The notes under the pieces were generated by a model that had not been told where the DNA came from, did no database searches, and worked only from the letters and a program-made list of their open reading frames with translations. This document shows positions 54,173-61,944 of a stretch of DNA of 64,000 bases, in pieces. This DNA is from Weissella viridescens (lineage in GTDB: Bacteria; Bacillota; Bacilli; Lactobacillales; Lactobacillaceae), in the NCBI RefSeq assembly GCF_003862435.1, contig NZ_RHGY01000006.1, positions 52,973 to 116,972 of the forward strand. The letters run 5' to 3'. Within the stretch, counting starts at the first letter, position 1. Every line of letters begins with the position of its first letter. A program made the translations under genes and the position numbers.

Positions 54173-55013
54173 TTTCGTACAAGCTGCCGAACGTGCCTTA
54201 CTTTATGAAGTAACCGTCAACCCCAAGCCAGGTTTGGTTGATCCAGTCAGTAATGGTGCCCATCAAGATATGGATGTGTATACGTTCCTTGATAGCGCAG
54301 CGAGTCTATTGCCATATTTAACGACGGCTGTCGCACTAGCTGAACAGTTTGATACTAGTCGTGATTTGACGGAACTGTTTGAAGAATTACGGAAAGCGGG
54401 CATTGTGGCTGAAAAAGCAATGTTTACCGCAACTAAAGGGGTCAATACCCATAAAGGGGCTGTGTTCTCATTGGGCATACTCGTTTGCGCAACAGCCTAT
54501 TTAGCCCAACACGCCCAACCCATGACCAGTGAAAAGGTGAGTCAGACGGTTCAGGCCATGTTACAGGGACTGAGCGAGCATGATTTCGCGCGCCTGGCAG
54601 AAAAACCTGAAATAGAGTTAACTGCTGGTGAACGACAATTTCTAAAATACGGTGCTACGGGCATTCGGGGCCAGGCTGAAGCAGGATTTCCAGTTGTCAT
54701 GGAATTTGCTTTACCTTATTTTGCAACCACTACAGGTGATATGAATGGACGCTTGTTAGATACATTAATGATGATCTCACGGGAAACGGAAGATTCAAAT
54801 TTAATTAAGCGGGCTGGGACCATCGATATTTTACCGTGGTGGCGTGGACAAGTGGATGCCTATTTCACGATGGGGGGCAGCAAGACCGAAGAAGGCTTGA
54901 ATTACGCGAAAACATTAAATGAGATTTGTATCGAAAAGAATTTGAGTTTGGGTGGATCCGCAGATTTACTCATCTTAACGGTTTACATGGCGATTGTGAC
55001 AGATGTGCTATAA
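54153..55013 (+). CDS. citG: triphosphoribosyl-dephospho-CoA synthase
   Basis: 286-aa enzyme making the precursor of the citrate lyase prosthetic group from ATP and dephospho-CoA. Motifs: EVTVNPKPGLVDPVSNGAHQDMD near the start, GVNTHKGAVFSLG near 108, and LDTLMMISRETEDSN near 205. GGGAGA precedes the ATG inside citX. Ends at a terminator; no citrate permease gene follows. Confidence 0.93.
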   Translation: MTMPPIDFVQAAERALLYEVTVNPKPGLVDPVSNGAHQDMDVYTFLDSAASLLPYLTTAVALAEQFDTSRDLTELFEELRKAGIVAEKAMFTATKGVNTHKGAVFSLGILVCATAYLAQHAQPMTSEKVSQTVQAMLQGLSEHDFARLAEKPEIELTAGERQFLKYGATGIRGQAEAGFPVVMEFALPYFATTTGDMNGRLLDTLMMISRETEDSNLIKRAGTIDILPWWRGQVDAYFTMGGSKTEEGLNYAKTLNEICIEKNLSLGGSADLLILTVYMAIVTDVL

Positions 55014-55017
55014 AAGA

Positions 55018-55049
55018 AAAACACGTCCAAAATGGACGTGTTTTTTTGT
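55018..55049. terminator. bidirectional terminator
   Basis: AAAACACGTCC pairs with GGACGTGTTTT, AAAAT loop; between citG and convergent proC. Confidence 0.85.
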
Positions 55050-55051
55050 GT

Positions 55052-55819
55052 CTAATTATTTGAAGCATCAACGGCATCGATGACCGCTGAGCGGAAAGCA
55101 TGTTTTTCGAGGGCGACCACACCGCGAATGGTTGAGCCGCCTGGCGTGGTGACTTGATCCTTAAGGACGTCGGGAGTTAACCCGCTCTCTTGAAGTAAGC
55201 TGGCACTTCCTTTCACCATACTTGCAGCTGCTTGATAAGCTAATTCACGCCCGAGGCCATTTTTGACCCCGGCATCGGCCAATGCGGCCATAAAGACGTC
55301 GACGAAGGCGGGACCACAACCCGTAATCGTACCGAAAATACCAAATTCTTCTGCAGAAACGGTGAAGACATCACCAAGTAGTGCAAGGAAAGTTTCAATT
55401 TTCACACCGTCGGTGACTTGTGATCCCATCGAAACACCAAGTGTACCATGATTGATGGCAACTGGTGTATTCGGCATGAGTAAAGCAACGGGATTTTGTG
55501 GAAACTTCTTCTGAATATCAGCGAGGGGAACGCCGCCAGCAGCTGACAAAATCGTTACCTTGGGGTCAAGGCCTTTGAACTGCGCCATGACATCAAGGGT
55601 CAATGGGGCTGGAGTTGTGAAGATTAGAAATTCAGGTGCTGCATCGAGTACGTCTTGATAATCAGTTGTGATTTGTAGGCCTAATTCATCATGATAGGTT
55701 TGCATCGCATCATTCGTTCGGTGTGCGGCTAAAATGAATTCATTTGGGTCAATTTTATTTAAAAGCCCATCGATAATCGCTTGGCCCATGTGACCAATCC
55801 CAATAATTCCGACTTGCAT
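55052..55819 (-). CDS. proC: pyrroline-5-carboxylate reductase
   Basis: 255-aa NAD(P)H-dependent enzyme completing proline synthesis. GIIGIGHMGQAI cofactor loop at the N-terminus, FTTPAPLTLDV near 68, LMPNTPVAINHG near 115, and the active-site signature TTPGGSTIRGVVALE near 230. AGGAG lies upstream of the ATG at normal spacing. Stands alone; proA and proB are not in the window. Confidence 0.92.
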   Translation of the reverse strand: MQVGIIGIGHMGQAIIDGLLNKIDPNEFILAAHRTNDAMQTYHDELGLQITTDYQDVLDAAPEFLIFTTPAPLTLDVMAQFKGLDPKVTILSAAGGVPLADIQKKFPQNPVALLMPNTPVAINHGTLGVSMGSQVTDGVKIETFLALLGDVFTVSAEEFGIFGTITGCGPAFVDVFMAALADAGVKNGLGRELAYQAAASMVKGSASLLQESGLTPDVLKDQVTTPGGSTIRGVVALEKHAFRSAVIDAVDASNN

Positions 55820-56111
55820 GTATAGATCTCCTATTTTGTAATAGCGTATGTGAGTTCATTGTAGCATATTCATTTTTTTGAAGCGGGATGCATTTTAACA
55901 CAATGTATATGAAAAATATCTTATTTTGTAATATTTGAATGAATATGACAAATATAAAACACGGCGTCATAAATGCTTAATCTAAGTGTTATCGCATCAA
56001 ATTATATTGAATTATAGACGTGCTATTATAATAGTACAAATAAAAAATTAAATGCAATAAACGCAATTATGATTGATTTAATCAAGACAATATTAACGAG
56101 GAGGACCTTTG
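55820..56111. other. divergent AT-rich intergenic region
   Basis: Very AT-rich, holds the promoters of proC and of the membrane protein at 56112; no gene seen. Confidence 0.45.
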
Positions 56112-56684
56112 ATGTATTTAACAACGATTTTCGGAATCATTACGGTTTCGATTTCATTAATCGGGATGGCTTTGGTAAACCGACACACACGGCAACATAA
56201 CCAGTCAGATATGGAAATTGCACGTGTTGGCATGACTTTAAAGCAATTTTTCGCCAAATATCCCATGACAACGTCGCTGAATTTAGAAACTTTAGCTGCG
56301 ATGGTCACTGATATCGATGAAAATGAATTTAATGACATTTTAGGTGATTTACGAGAACAAGCTATTACCATTTTAAACATGGCCGATGCCAACGAGCAAA
56401 GTCAGGCTTATGTAAAATTCCATGCTTTGTATGAAAAGCAACGCAAAGAATTTGCGCATGCCTTGGATGCTGGTGGTTCATATGCAAATCAAATTAAAAT
56501 TATTTTCGTGGTAGGCTTGGTATTTGGAATTATGTTTGTTGGTATGCAAGTTATGCCAGAAGTGAGTTTCACAATGATGCACCCATTTCAGTGGGCCATT
56601 GATACAGCTGGGGTACTAGCTGCAAGTGTAATGGGCTTAGCCTTAATTGGTACGGTTGGATATGCAATTGTTAATCGTATCTAA
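56112..56684 (+). CDS. hypothetical membrane protein
   Basis: 190 aa: N-terminal helix (2-22), a cytoplasmic-type helical middle of about 100 residues, then two C-terminal helices (about 128-148 and 165-188). AGGAGG lies 7 bases before ATG 56112. Not recognised. Alone between terminators. Confidence 0.65.
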   Translation: MYLTTIFGIITVSISLIGMALVNRHTRQHNQSDMEIARVGMTLKQFFAKYPMTTSLNLETLAAMVTDIDENEFNDILGDLREQAITILNMADANEQSQAYVKFHALYEKQRKEFAHALDAGGSYANQIKIIFVVGLVFGIMFVGMQVMPEVSFTMMHPFQWAIDTAGVLAASVMGLALIGTVGYAIVNRI

Positions 56685-56689
56685 AGTGA

Positions 56690-56716
56690 AGACATGGGAA
56701 ACCATGTTTTTTTTTT
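56690..56716 (+). terminator. terminator
   Basis: ACATGG, GAAA tetraloop, CCATGT, then T9. Confidence 0.75.
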
Positions 56717-56777
56717 GCCTTTTTTTCGAGGTGATTGGTGTACAATAGTAACAAAGTAAACGTTGGAGGCTTGGAGC

Positions 56778-57575
56778 ATGGCATATTTTTATACGAACGA
56801 TCATACGCGACTATATTATGAAGATTCACAAAATAAGCAAGGACAACCGATGATCATGATTCATGGTTATGGTGGGAATCATGCTGAATTTTTGAATCAG
56901 CAAATCGCTTTTGAGGAACAGGGCTTTCGGGTTATTGTTTTTGATCAACGTAATCATGGTGCTTCAGCGCGTACCGGGAAAGGGGCTCGTGTTTCACGAT
57001 TAGGGGCTGATTTAGCTGATTTAATCCGTGAATTAGCTCTTGATCACGTCATTTTAGTGGGACACTCAATGGGTGCTGCAGTCATTTGGGCTTATCTTTC
57101 ATTATACGGAGCGGCCCAAGTTGCCCGCGTAGTGACGATTGATCAATCCCCTAAGGCGTTGAATACGCCTGATTGGCCATATGGCTTATTAGACGACACC
57201 TGGGATAACTTGAGTTTAACAGCGCGGAATGTTGAACATGTTAAGATGACCGTTAAGCATTTACCGGATAATGTTTATGAAGCCATTCGGACAGTTCAAG
57301 CTGATCATCCTTTCAATTATGAACAAAATGAACCGTTGCTGATGAATCATTTGGTACAAGATTGGCGTGATGTCATTCGGACATATCGTGATGTTCCTCA
57401 GTTATTTGTTGCTGGTGGGGACTCGCCTTTGTGGTCAAGTGATTATGCTGTGACTTGCCAACATATTACCGATGACCAGGCTGAGGTTGCCATTGTGCCA
57501 CACACTGGTCATTTACCACACGTAGAAGATCCAGAATCATTCAATGCCATTTTAACGACATTCGTTAACGCCTAA
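56778..57575 (+). CDS. alpha/beta-hydrolase
   Basis: 265 aa of the alpha/beta-hydrolase fold. Oxyanion loop MIHGYGGN near 27, nucleophile elbow GHSMGA near 98, acid in VAGGDSPLW near 217 and His in HTGHLPH near 246. Likely an esterase or C-C hydrolase; substrate unknown. ATG 56778 is preferred, GGAGG lying 8 bases upstream; TTG 56763 overlaps it. The glyoxalase-like gene follows by 14 bp, so both are probably one operon. Confidence 0.83.
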   Translation: MAYFYTNDHTRLYYEDSQNKQGQPMIMIHGYGGNHAEFLNQQIAFEEQGFRVIVFDQRNHGASARTGKGARVSRLGADLADLIRELALDHVILVGHSMGAAVIWAYLSLYGAAQVARVVTIDQSPKALNTPDWPYGLLDDTWDNLSLTARNVEHVKMTVKHLPDNVYEAIRTVQADHPFNYEQNEPLLMNHLVQDWRDVIRTYRDVPQLFVAGGDSPLWSSDYAVTCQHITDDQAEVAIVPHTGHLPHVEDPESFNAILTTFVNA

Positions 57576-57589
57576 TAAAGGAGCAAGCA

Positions 57590-57991
57590 ATGCTTAAAAC
57601 AATCGAAGAAAACGCAACTGGTTTACAACACGTCGGCATCCCAACGCGCGATATGAACGCAACGACCGATTTTTGGGAGTCACTAGGTTTCAAAGTAACT
57701 GGAGAATTTCAAAATCGGGCCTCAAAAGTAAAGTTTCTTGAATTTAAAGGTCTTGTGATTGAAACTTGGGAAGCCCGAGCCGAACAAGCGAACGGTGTCG
57801 TTGGCGCCATTAATCATATTTCACTCAACGTCGAAAACATCGAAGCTATTTTTACAGAGTGCCAAGCGAGTGAGCTGAACGTGATAAACGACACGATTCA
57901 AGAACGACCATTTTGGGACAAGGGGATTAAGTTTTTCAATATTGAAGGACCTAATCACGAAATCGTTGAATTCTGTCAAATTAATCAATAA
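57590..57991 (+). CDS. VOC-family (glyoxalase/dioxygenase-like) protein
   Basis: 133 aa with two beta-alpha-beta-beta-beta halves: LQHVGIPTRDMNATTDFWESLGFKV at the start, INHISLNV in the middle and FFNIEGPNHEIVEFCQ at the end. Metal ligands would be His 16-type, His near 68 and Glu near 127. May be a glyoxalase I, a fosfomycin-type enzyme or another VOC member; not decidable. AAGGAGC precedes the ATG. Confidence 0.8.
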   Translation: MLKTIEENATGLQHVGIPTRDMNATTDFWESLGFKVTGEFQNRASKVKFLEFKGLVIETWEARAEQANGVVGAINHISLNVENIEAIFTECQASELNVINDTIQERPFWDKGIKFFNIEGPNHEIVEFCQINQ

Positions 57992-57996
57992 AAAGC

Positions 57997-58028
57997 AAAA
58001 AGACATGCCACGAAGGAATGTCTTTTTT
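57997..58028 (+). terminator. terminator
   Basis: AAAAAGACAT pairs with ATGTCTTTTT around an 11-base loop. Confidence 0.7.
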
Positions 58029-58092
58029 TAATTTGTAATCATTCTAATTTGGCGTTAGAATGGACTTACATAAAAAAAGCAGGAGGACCATG

Positions 58093-58746
58093 ATGCAACT
58101 CAATGTAAAAGATTTAAAAATGCAATTTGATGGTGCAACCGTATTTGATCACGTTACCTTCACAGTTCAAAACGATGACTGGTTGACCATTACCGGTGAA
58201 TCAGGAAGTGGAAAGAGTACGTTGCTAAAAATTATTGCTGGCCTTATCGATGCTACCAGCGGTTCGATTACTCTTGATGGCAAGAGTGAATGGGATTATG
58301 ACATTAGCACCTATCGTCAAGAAGTCTCATATGCCGTTCAATCTGCCCAACTTTTTGGTAAAACTGTGCGAGATAACTTAGACTTGCCATTTGAGGTGCG
58401 CAATCAAACACCTGATGTGGATCGCGAGTTAACGTTATTACGCGCGATGGAGTTGCCAGAAAGCTTCTTAGACAAGGATGTGCACGAATTATCTGGTGGT
58501 CAACGCCAGCGGGTTGGGGTTGCGAGAAACCTCCTTTTCCCACCTAAGGTCTTGTTACTTGATGAAATCTCAACGGGACTTGATGCGGATACTAAACTGA
58601 CCATTTGGAAATTGATTCAACAAATGCAAGATAAGTACCATTTTGCCATTTTATCGGTTACGCATGATGGTGAAGAAATTAAACATGCAAATGCCATTAT
58701 GACACTTCAAGACGGGGAGGCCACGATTCATGAACGCACAAATTAA
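58093..58746 (+). CDS. fetA: ABC transporter ATPase, FetA-like iron exporter subunit
   Basis: 217-aa ATPase. Walker A GESGSGKST near residue 33, Q-loop YAVQSAQLFG, signature LSGGQRQRVGVARNLL near 135, Walker B VLLLDEIS, His in VTHD. AGGAGG lies 6 bases before ATG 58093. It overlaps by 17 bases a UPF0014 permease, which identifies the pair as FetAB, an exporter that lowers cytosolic iron and helps against peroxide. Confidence 0.85.
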   Translation: MQLNVKDLKMQFDGATVFDHVTFTVQNDDWLTITGESGSGKSTLLKIIAGLIDATSGSITLDGKSEWDYDISTYRQEVSYAVQSAQLFGKTVRDNLDLPFEVRNQTPDVDRELTLLRAMELPESFLDKDVHELSGGQRQRVGVARNLLFPPKVLLLDEISTGLDADTKLTIWKLIQQMQDKYHFAILSVTHDGEEIKHANAIMTLQDGEATIHERTN

Positions 58747-59509
58747 TGTTAGTAATTGGTCATTGATTTTATCATTCAGTTTGGTTTTCATTTCATTGGC
58801 TATTAGTTATCAACAAAAATTGCATTTAGAAAAAGATACGATTATTTCGGTTTTCCGAGCAATTATTCAATTAATCATTGTTGGATATTTGTTGAAGTTT
58901 GTTTTCCAAGTTAACAATACTTGGTTAACCCTACTGATGGCCGTTTTGATTGTTTTCAATGCTGCGCGAAATGCGGCATATCGTAGTCAAGGTATCCCAG
59001 GCGCCTTTAAAATTGCCGGAGTTGGCTTATCCATCTCAACTTTAATTACAGTTGGTATTTTGGTCTTAACACGTGTGATTAAATTTGAGCCCTACCAATT
59101 AATTCCGGTAACCGGAATGGTGGCTGGAAATTCGATGACGGCGATGGGATTGGTTTTCCGAAATCTAAACCAACAGTTTACTGATCAACAAGAGGTTGTC
59201 CAAGAACGTCTGGCCTTAGGAGCTAACCCTAAGTTGGCAACGGGGGATATTGCTAAAGAAGCCATTCGCACAGGAATGCAACCAACAATCGATTCAGTTC
59301 GAACATACGGATTGGTCTCATTACCAGGAATGATGACTGGGTTAATCATGGCTGGGGTTGATCCAATTCATGCGATTAAGTATCAAATTGTTGTTGTATT
59401 CATGCTCCTTTCAGCAACTGGAATTGCGTCAGTCTATGCGAGCTATTTAGCAACGCGTAAGTTTTACAATAAGCACTGGCAATTACAATTGCCAAAGGCA
59501 AAGCAATAA
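58730..59509 (+). CDS. fetB: FetB-like (UPF0014) iron export permease
   Basis: 259-aa membrane protein with about seven helices. Family motifs: ARNAAYRSQGIPGAF near residue 80, PVTGMVAGNSMTAMGL near 126, ERLALGA, and the coupling segment SLPGMMTGLIMAG-DP near 198. GGGGAGG precedes the ATG within fetA. Followed at once by a Fur-type regulator gene. Confidence 0.88.
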   Translation: MNAQINVSNWSLILSFSLVFISLAISYQQKLHLEKDTIISVFRAIIQLIIVGYLLKFVFQVNNTWLTLLMAVLIVFNAARNAAYRSQGIPGAFKIAGVGLSISTLITVGILVLTRVIKFEPYQLIPVTGMVAGNSMTAMGLVFRNLNQQFTDQQEVVQERLALGANPKLATGDIAKEAIRTGMQPTIDSVRTYGLVSLPGMMTGLIMAGVDPIHAIKYQIVVVFMLLSATGIASVYASYLATRKFYNKHWQLQLPKAKQ

Positions 59510-59530
59510 ATGAAAGAGGGGGTCGCTATA

Positions 59531-59974
59531 TTGTCCGATGAATTTGAACATGCCTTAGCAGCCGTACGTGATGCCGGTTATAAACTAACGCCACAACGCA
59601 AAGAGATTCTTGAGTATTTGATGACGCATGAAACCCATCCAACAGCTGAGATGATTTATCAAGATTTGAAAAGTCAGGATAAGTCGATTAGCTTGGCGAC
59701 GGTTTATAATACGTTAGAACTTCTCTTGAAGACGCAATTGGTTTTGGCAATTGATAGTGATATGGACGGAAAGCGCCATTATGACTATTTTGGTCATCCA
59801 CATTATCACGCGATTTGCACGAACTGTGGACGAATCGTTGACGGTCGGAATTTTGATTTAAGTCAATTGCCAAATATCGCCGCGAACGAGACCGGCTTTT
59901 TAATTAAAGGCTATGAAGTAACTGTCGAAGGACTATGTCCTATCTGTCAAGAGCAGTTGGGCATCAATAAATAA
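59531..59974 (+). CDS. Fur-family regulator, PerR/Fur type
   Basis: 147-aa metal- or peroxide-responsive repressor. Winged helix (YKLTPQRKEILEYL, ISLATVYNTLELL), metal region HHPHYHA-like (GHPHYHAIC), and two CxxC pairs, CTNC and CPIC, for structural zinc. Start is read as TTG 59531 since AGAGGGGG lies 8 bases upstream, whereas ATG 59510 has no site. Cotranscription with fetAB suggests iron or peroxide sensing; Fur, PerR or Zur cannot be told apart by eye. Confidence 0.85.
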   Translation: MSDEFEHALAAVRDAGYKLTPQRKEILEYLMTHETHPTAEMIYQDLKSQDKSISLATVYNTLELLLKTQLVLAIDSDMDGKRHYDYFGHPHYHAICTNCGRIVDGRNFDLSQLPNIAANETGFLIKGYEVTVEGLCPICQEQLGINK

Positions 59975-59976
59975 TT

Positions 59977-60009
59977 AAAACGCGTCTCAGGGTGAGATGC
60001 GTTTTTTTG
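59977..60009 (+). terminator. fetAB-fur terminator
   Basis: AAAACGCGTCTCA pairs with TGAGATGCGTTTT, GGG loop, T run. Confidence 0.85.
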
Positions 60010-60071
60010 TACATTTAATATGGCATTTGATATGATGTATGTATATAGAAAAGATTTTACGGGAGCCAAAA

Positions 60072-60254
60072 ATGCATAAACAAAATGTTGGGACAGTCAT
60101 CGGGCTTTTATTTACGTTAGGGCTACTGGTAGTCGATGTGATGGCAATCGTAATGCGTACATCGAATATGCTGACTTTGGCAACTTTTGGGAATATGTTT
60201 TTCCTCGGCATGCAATACCAAAAGCGTAAAAAAGCGAAAACTAATGCATTTTAA
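60072..60254 (+). CDS. small two-helix membrane protein
   Basis: 60 aa: short polar N-terminus, two hydrophobic segments (about 7-27 and 32-48) and a Lys-rich tail. GGGAG lies 7 bases before ATG 60072; the open frame extends upstream without a ribosome binding site. First of three very small membrane-type ORFs. Confidence 0.55.
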   Translation: MHKQNVGTVIGLLFTLGLLVVDVMAIVMRTSNMLTLATFGNMFFLGMQYQKRKKAKTNAF

Positions 60255-60265
60255 AGGAGTCATTT

Positions 60266-60358
60266 ATGAAAAATTTGAAGCGATCTGAAAAATTAATCTT
60301 ATTAACAATTGCAGTCCAAATTTTAGGGATGCTCGTTGTAGCATACAAGAATAGGTAA
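60266..60358 (+). CDS. 30-aa single-helix ORF
   Basis: Basic N-terminus (MKNLKRSEK), one hydrophobic helix of about 17 residues, basic tail YKNR. AAAGGAG lies 7 bases upstream, 11 bp after the previous stop. No family recognised. Confidence 0.45.
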   Translation: MKNLKRSEKLILLTIAVQILGMLVVAYKNR

Positions 60359-60419
60359 TGAGAGCAGACGATTATTTTGATGTTATTTGTCTTAATGAAG
60401 TTATTCGAGGGAATTTAGG

Positions 60420-60536
60420 ATGTCTAAAAACGAAGCAAAACCAGTTAGGCAATATCAATTAGCAGCGCTTGGCATGTTATTGCTAGGACTTGCATTGCAT
60501 GTGCTAAATGAGCATCTTTATTCACCACAAAGGTAA
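60420..60536 (+). CDS. 38-aa single-helix ORF
   Basis: Polar, basic N-terminus, hydrophobic helix of about 16 residues (LAALGMLLLGLALHVL), polar tail. CGAGGGA lies 7 bases upstream. Same layout as the 30-aa ORF before it. No family recognised. Confidence 0.45.
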   Translation: MSKNEAKPVRQYQLAALGMLLLGLALHVLNEHLYSPQR

Positions 60537-60620
60537 GACCAATAATTTTGGAACGGGATTCAAAACTAAAACGTGCGAATTGTTTCGTACATAGTGAGTT
60601 TACGATCTTATCGTGATTTT

Positions 60621-60641
60621 AATTTAGTTTCATTCTAAATT
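60621..60641. promoter_or_regulatory. inverted repeat over the dyp promoter
   Basis: AATTTAG (60621-60627) and CTAAATT (60635-60641), perfect 7-bp arms 7 bases apart, covering the -35 region. Operator-like; a Fur/PerR site is possible given the nearby regulator gene but the match to the classical box is not good. Confidence 0.45.
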
Positions 60642-60642
60642 G

Positions 60643-60651
60643 TGATAAAAT
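60643..60651 (+). promoter_or_regulatory. extended -10 promoter of dyp
   Basis: TGATAAAAT (TG-N-TAAAAT); TTTAGT at 60623-60628 gives a 17-bp spacer. Confidence 0.55.
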
Positions 60652-60722
60652 GAATTTGTAGAAAGATAAAGATGAGACGAAAAATCAATTCGTAATCTCA
60701 TATACACAACAGGAGGCTCAAC

Positions 60723-61673
60723 ATGGTTGAAATTAACCCAGCAAAGGCACAGGATGTTTGGAAAGATATTGGCGAACACGTGTCGTTTGAAGTTTTGGAA
60801 TTGACGCGTGAGGATCAAGCAGCAGCACAAGCTGGTATCCAAGAATTCGCAGATCGTTCACAGGCAATTATTCGTTCAATGCGTATTCGCTCAGCACAAG
60901 ATAGTTTGAAGGTTTCAATTGGGTTTAGTAATGAAGCATGGGAGTATCTATTCCCAAATGCAGATAAGCCAAAGGAACTTGAGACATTTACTGGTGTCAG
61001 TGGACCTGAATACAGTATGCCTGCAACTAAGGGGGATATTTTCTTACACGTTCGAGCTAAGACAGAAGCAACAGTTTATGAAGTTGTGACACAATATCGT
61101 CGTTTCTTGAAGGATTTTACAACTGTATTAGATGAGACTAAGGGCTTCCGTTACTTTGAAGGTCGCGCGATTATTGGTTTCATTGATGGAACTGAAGCAC
61201 CCGAAGTCCAAGACGCAGCTGAATATGCCATTATCGGGGATGAAGATCCTGAATTTATTAATGGGTCATATGCATTTGCTCAAAAGTGGATCCATGATAT
61301 GGACTTTTGGAATCACCAAGCAACTGAAACACAAGAAAAGGCGGTGGGCCGTGAAAAGTTTACCGACCTTGAACTTGAAGATGACGATAAGTTTAAAAAT
61401 GCGCACAATGTGACATCTAAGTATGAACCAGATGGGGAAGAACAAAAGATTGTGCGTATGAATGTGCCATTTTCTGATCCAGCCCAAGATAAGACTGGAA
61501 CTTACTTTATTGGTTATTCACGACACTGGGAAGTCACGAAGCACATGTTAGAAAACATGGTTGACCAAAGTGATTACCTTTTGACCTTCTCAACGTTGTT
61601 GACGGGACAAGTTTACTTTGTCCCATCACGTGATATGTTAGCTGATATTGCAGATGGTAAGTTAAATAGTTAA
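60723..61673 (+). CDS. DyP-type heme peroxidase
   Basis: 316-aa dye-decolorizing peroxidase using hydrogen peroxide. The diagnostic GxxDG motif is present as GFIDGTEAPE near residue 155, and the AFAQKWIHDMDFW segment follows. No Tat or Sec signal, so cytoplasmic, or an encapsulin cargo in other species; no encapsulin gene is in the window and the C-terminus lacks an obvious cargo peptide. ACAGGAGG lies 7 bases before the ATG. Physical closeness to fetAB and a Fur-type gene fits iron/peroxide control. Confidence 0.88.
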   Translation: MVEINPAKAQDVWKDIGEHVSFEVLELTREDQAAAQAGIQEFADRSQAIIRSMRIRSAQDSLKVSIGFSNEAWEYLFPNADKPKELETFTGVSGPEYSMPATKGDIFLHVRAKTEATVYEVVTQYRRFLKDFTTVLDETKGFRYFEGRAIIGFIDGTEAPEVQDAAEYAIIGDEDPEFINGSYAFAQKWIHDMDFWNHQATETQEKAVGREKFTDLELEDDDKFKNAHNVTSKYEPDGEEQKIVRMNVPFSDPAQDKTGTYFIGYSRHWEVTKHMLENMVDQSDYLLTFSTLLTGQVYFVPSRDMLADIADGKLNS

Positions 61674-61680
61674 TAAAATG

Positions 61681-61712
61681 AAGAGTGCCGCGAATGTGGG
61701 GCACTTTTTTAT
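61681..61712 (+). terminator. dyp terminator
   Basis: AAGAGTGCC pairs with GGCACTTTT (one G-T), T run. Confidence 0.75.
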
Positions 61713-61740
61713 TGCATTTGTGAATGAAAACGCTTACAAT
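61712..61740 (+). promoter_or_regulatory. distal thiolase promoter
   Basis: TTGCAT (61712-61717), 17-bp spacer, TACAAT (61735-61740). Transcription would begin near 61747 and meet a terminator 45-85 bases later. Confidence 0.6.
61725..61738 (+). promoter_or_regulatory. cre site (CcpA box)
   Basis: TGAAAACGCTTACA fits the consensus TGWAANCGNTNWCA fully. It lies across the spacer and -10 box of the distal promoter, so CcpA binding should repress. Confidence 0.85.
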
Positions 61741-61788
61741 TATAAATGTAGTAAATGATAATTTTGAATAGCATCATACTGAAACAAT

Positions 61789-61832
61789 ATCTTAGTCGGG
61801 AACTGGCAGGTCCTCTGACTGAGATTTTTTTT
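61789..61832 (+). terminator. terminator inside the thiolase leader
   Basis: ATCTTAGTC (61789-61797) pairs with GACTGAGAT (61817-61825, one G-T), extended by GGGA with TCCT, then T7. It lies between the cre-controlled promoter and the gene. Confidence 0.75.
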
Positions 61833-61856
61833 ATGGTAACATCAAAGTTAAAGCGG

Positions 61857-61862
61857 TATAAT
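61857..61862 (+). promoter_or_regulatory. proximal -10 box before thiolase
   Basis: Consensus TATAAT after the leader terminator; -35 is poor (TGGTAA). Confidence 0.4.
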
Positions 61863-61944
61863 TACCATTTGTATGAGATAAAGTGCGATTCGAAAAAGTG
61901 AATCAAAAAGAAAATAGAAAATGAAAAGATTGGAGCTGAAATTC

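Noticed and set aside
60358..60462. 34-codon ORF starting on the stop of the 30-aa ORF
   Set aside because: TAATG overlap is suggestive, but the product is unremarkable, and the overlapping 38-codon ORF has its own ribosome binding site and a membrane helix like its neighbours.
60723..61673. DyP peroxidase as encapsulin cargo
   Set aside because: No encapsulin gene in the window and no recognisable cargo-loading peptide at the C-terminus.
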